This document shows, in pieces, positions 63,663 through 64,000 of a DNA stretch of 64,000 nt (positions within the stretch are counted from its first letter, which is position 1; every line of letters begins with the position of its first letter). The position numbers were made by a program, and so were the translations under genes. This DNA is from Nocardia mexicana NBRC 108244 (lineage in GTDB: Bacteria > Actinomycetota > Actinomycetes > Mycobacteriales > Mycobacteriaceae): positions 1 to 64,000 of the forward strand of contig NZ_BDBV01000076.1 in the NCBI RefSeq assembly GCF_001613165.1, given 5' to 3'. Below the pieces are notes generated by a model. It was not told where the DNA came from and made no database searches. It saw only the letters and a list, made by a program, of their open reading frames with translations.

Positions 63663-63663
63663 C

Positions 63664-64000
63664 TCAGCCGAGATCATGCAGCGCTGTCGCCGAAAACGTA
63701 CGCCCCGAGGGCCGTTCGGAGAAGTAGTTTCCGAGAGTGTCGGCCAGCGCGGCCGAAGTCCATTCCGCACCGTCGGCGTCGAAGCGCCGCTCGACCTCCG
63801 GAGCGGCCATCAATGCCACCATCGGCCCGTAGACCACGAAGACCTGTCCGCTGATCGCCTCGGCGGCCGGAGCGGCCAGATAGGCGACCAACCGCGCCAC
63901 ATGATCGGGCGACAGCGGGTCCACCTCGCCCTCGGGAGCGTCGGAGAACACCTTCTCCGTCATCGCGGTGCGCGCCCGCGGGCAGATCGCATTGGCCCGC
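63664..64000 (-). CDS. Short-chain dehydrogenase, hsd4A-like, C-terminal part
   Basis: Partial at the window edge: the frame is open to base 64000, so the N-terminal part, with the Rossmann and Tyr-Lys motifs, is outside. The visible start ..RANAICPRARTAMTEKVF and then DPLSPDHVARLVAYLAAPAAEAISGQVFVVYG is the C-terminal SDR pattern of Hsd4A-type steroid dehydrogenase/hydratase. From memory, hsd4A precedes yrbE4A in Mtb. It would act in sterol side-chain degradation. Confidence 0.82.
   Translation of the reverse strand, partial: RANAICPRARTAMTEKVFSDAPEGEVDPLSPDHVARLVAYLAAPAAEAISGQVFVVYGPMVALMAAPEVERRFDADGAEWTSAALADTLGNYFSERPSGRTFSATALHDLG

Overview
This window is high-GC DNA from a mycolate-containing actinomycete, most likely Nocardia or a close relative. 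The evidence is a complete mce4-type operon, an Ag85/mycolyltransferase-like secreted protein, PhoP/PhoR, PtrB, an MbtH protein, DUF397 and SCP-like actinobacterial proteins, frequent GTG starts and ATGA/GTGA overlaps. From memory, the purL-CPBP-purF-purM, purQ/purS-MBL, ptrB, purB, purD, HIT-phoR-phoP and otsA-mce4-hsd4A neighbourhoods resemble those of Mycobacterium, though rearranged. I see no phage, insertion sequence or CRISPR array.

Layout. 0-10 kb: purM, then an alpha/beta hydrolase-TetR pair and a four-gene peptide ABC importer lying between purM and purF. 10-20 kb: a DUF3533-like membrane protein, an SCP-like protein, a CPBP protease, a membrane serine hydrolase, a YiaA/B protein, purL, a GT87 mannosyltransferase and an M18 aminopeptidase. 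20-24 kb: an unusual amide-sensing locus, made of a MarR regulator, two tandem cytoplasmic AmiC-like receptors and an AmiE-type amidase whose catalytic cysteine is glycine. 24-27 kb: purQ, purS, an MBL hydrolase and an M20 dipeptidase. 27-33 kb: a glutamine/glutamate acid-resistance divergon (glutaminase with a frameshift, an antiporter and a small membrane protein, facing gadB-gadC). 33-42 kb: lysG/lysE, DUF2334, ptrB, small proteins, a mycolyltransferase-like esterase, a HIT protein and purB. 42-50 kb: a TetR with a His-rich tail, an aminotransferase, an M23 peptidase, purD, a HIT protein, phoPR and tRNA-Thr. 50-64 kb: an orphan MbtH, an alpha/beta hydrolase, a small protein, otsA, the mce4 cholesterol-uptake operon behind two KstR-like boxes, and the end of an hsd4A-like SDR.

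How the genes work together. purF, purD, purL/Q/S, purM and purB supply most of the steps to IMP and AMP. glsA-gadB-gadC would turn glutamine to glutamate to GABA and export it, using up protons. lysG/lysE control export of basic amino acids. mce4 imports sterols under KstR control. The amidase locus is the best candidate for an undescribed system: it has amide receptors and a MarR regulator next to an amidase that keeps Glu59, Lys134 and Glu142 but not Cys166. Several intergenic repeats (paired GCACCCC hairpins, a four-unit hairpin minisatellite and a 26-bp periodic array) are also unexplained.
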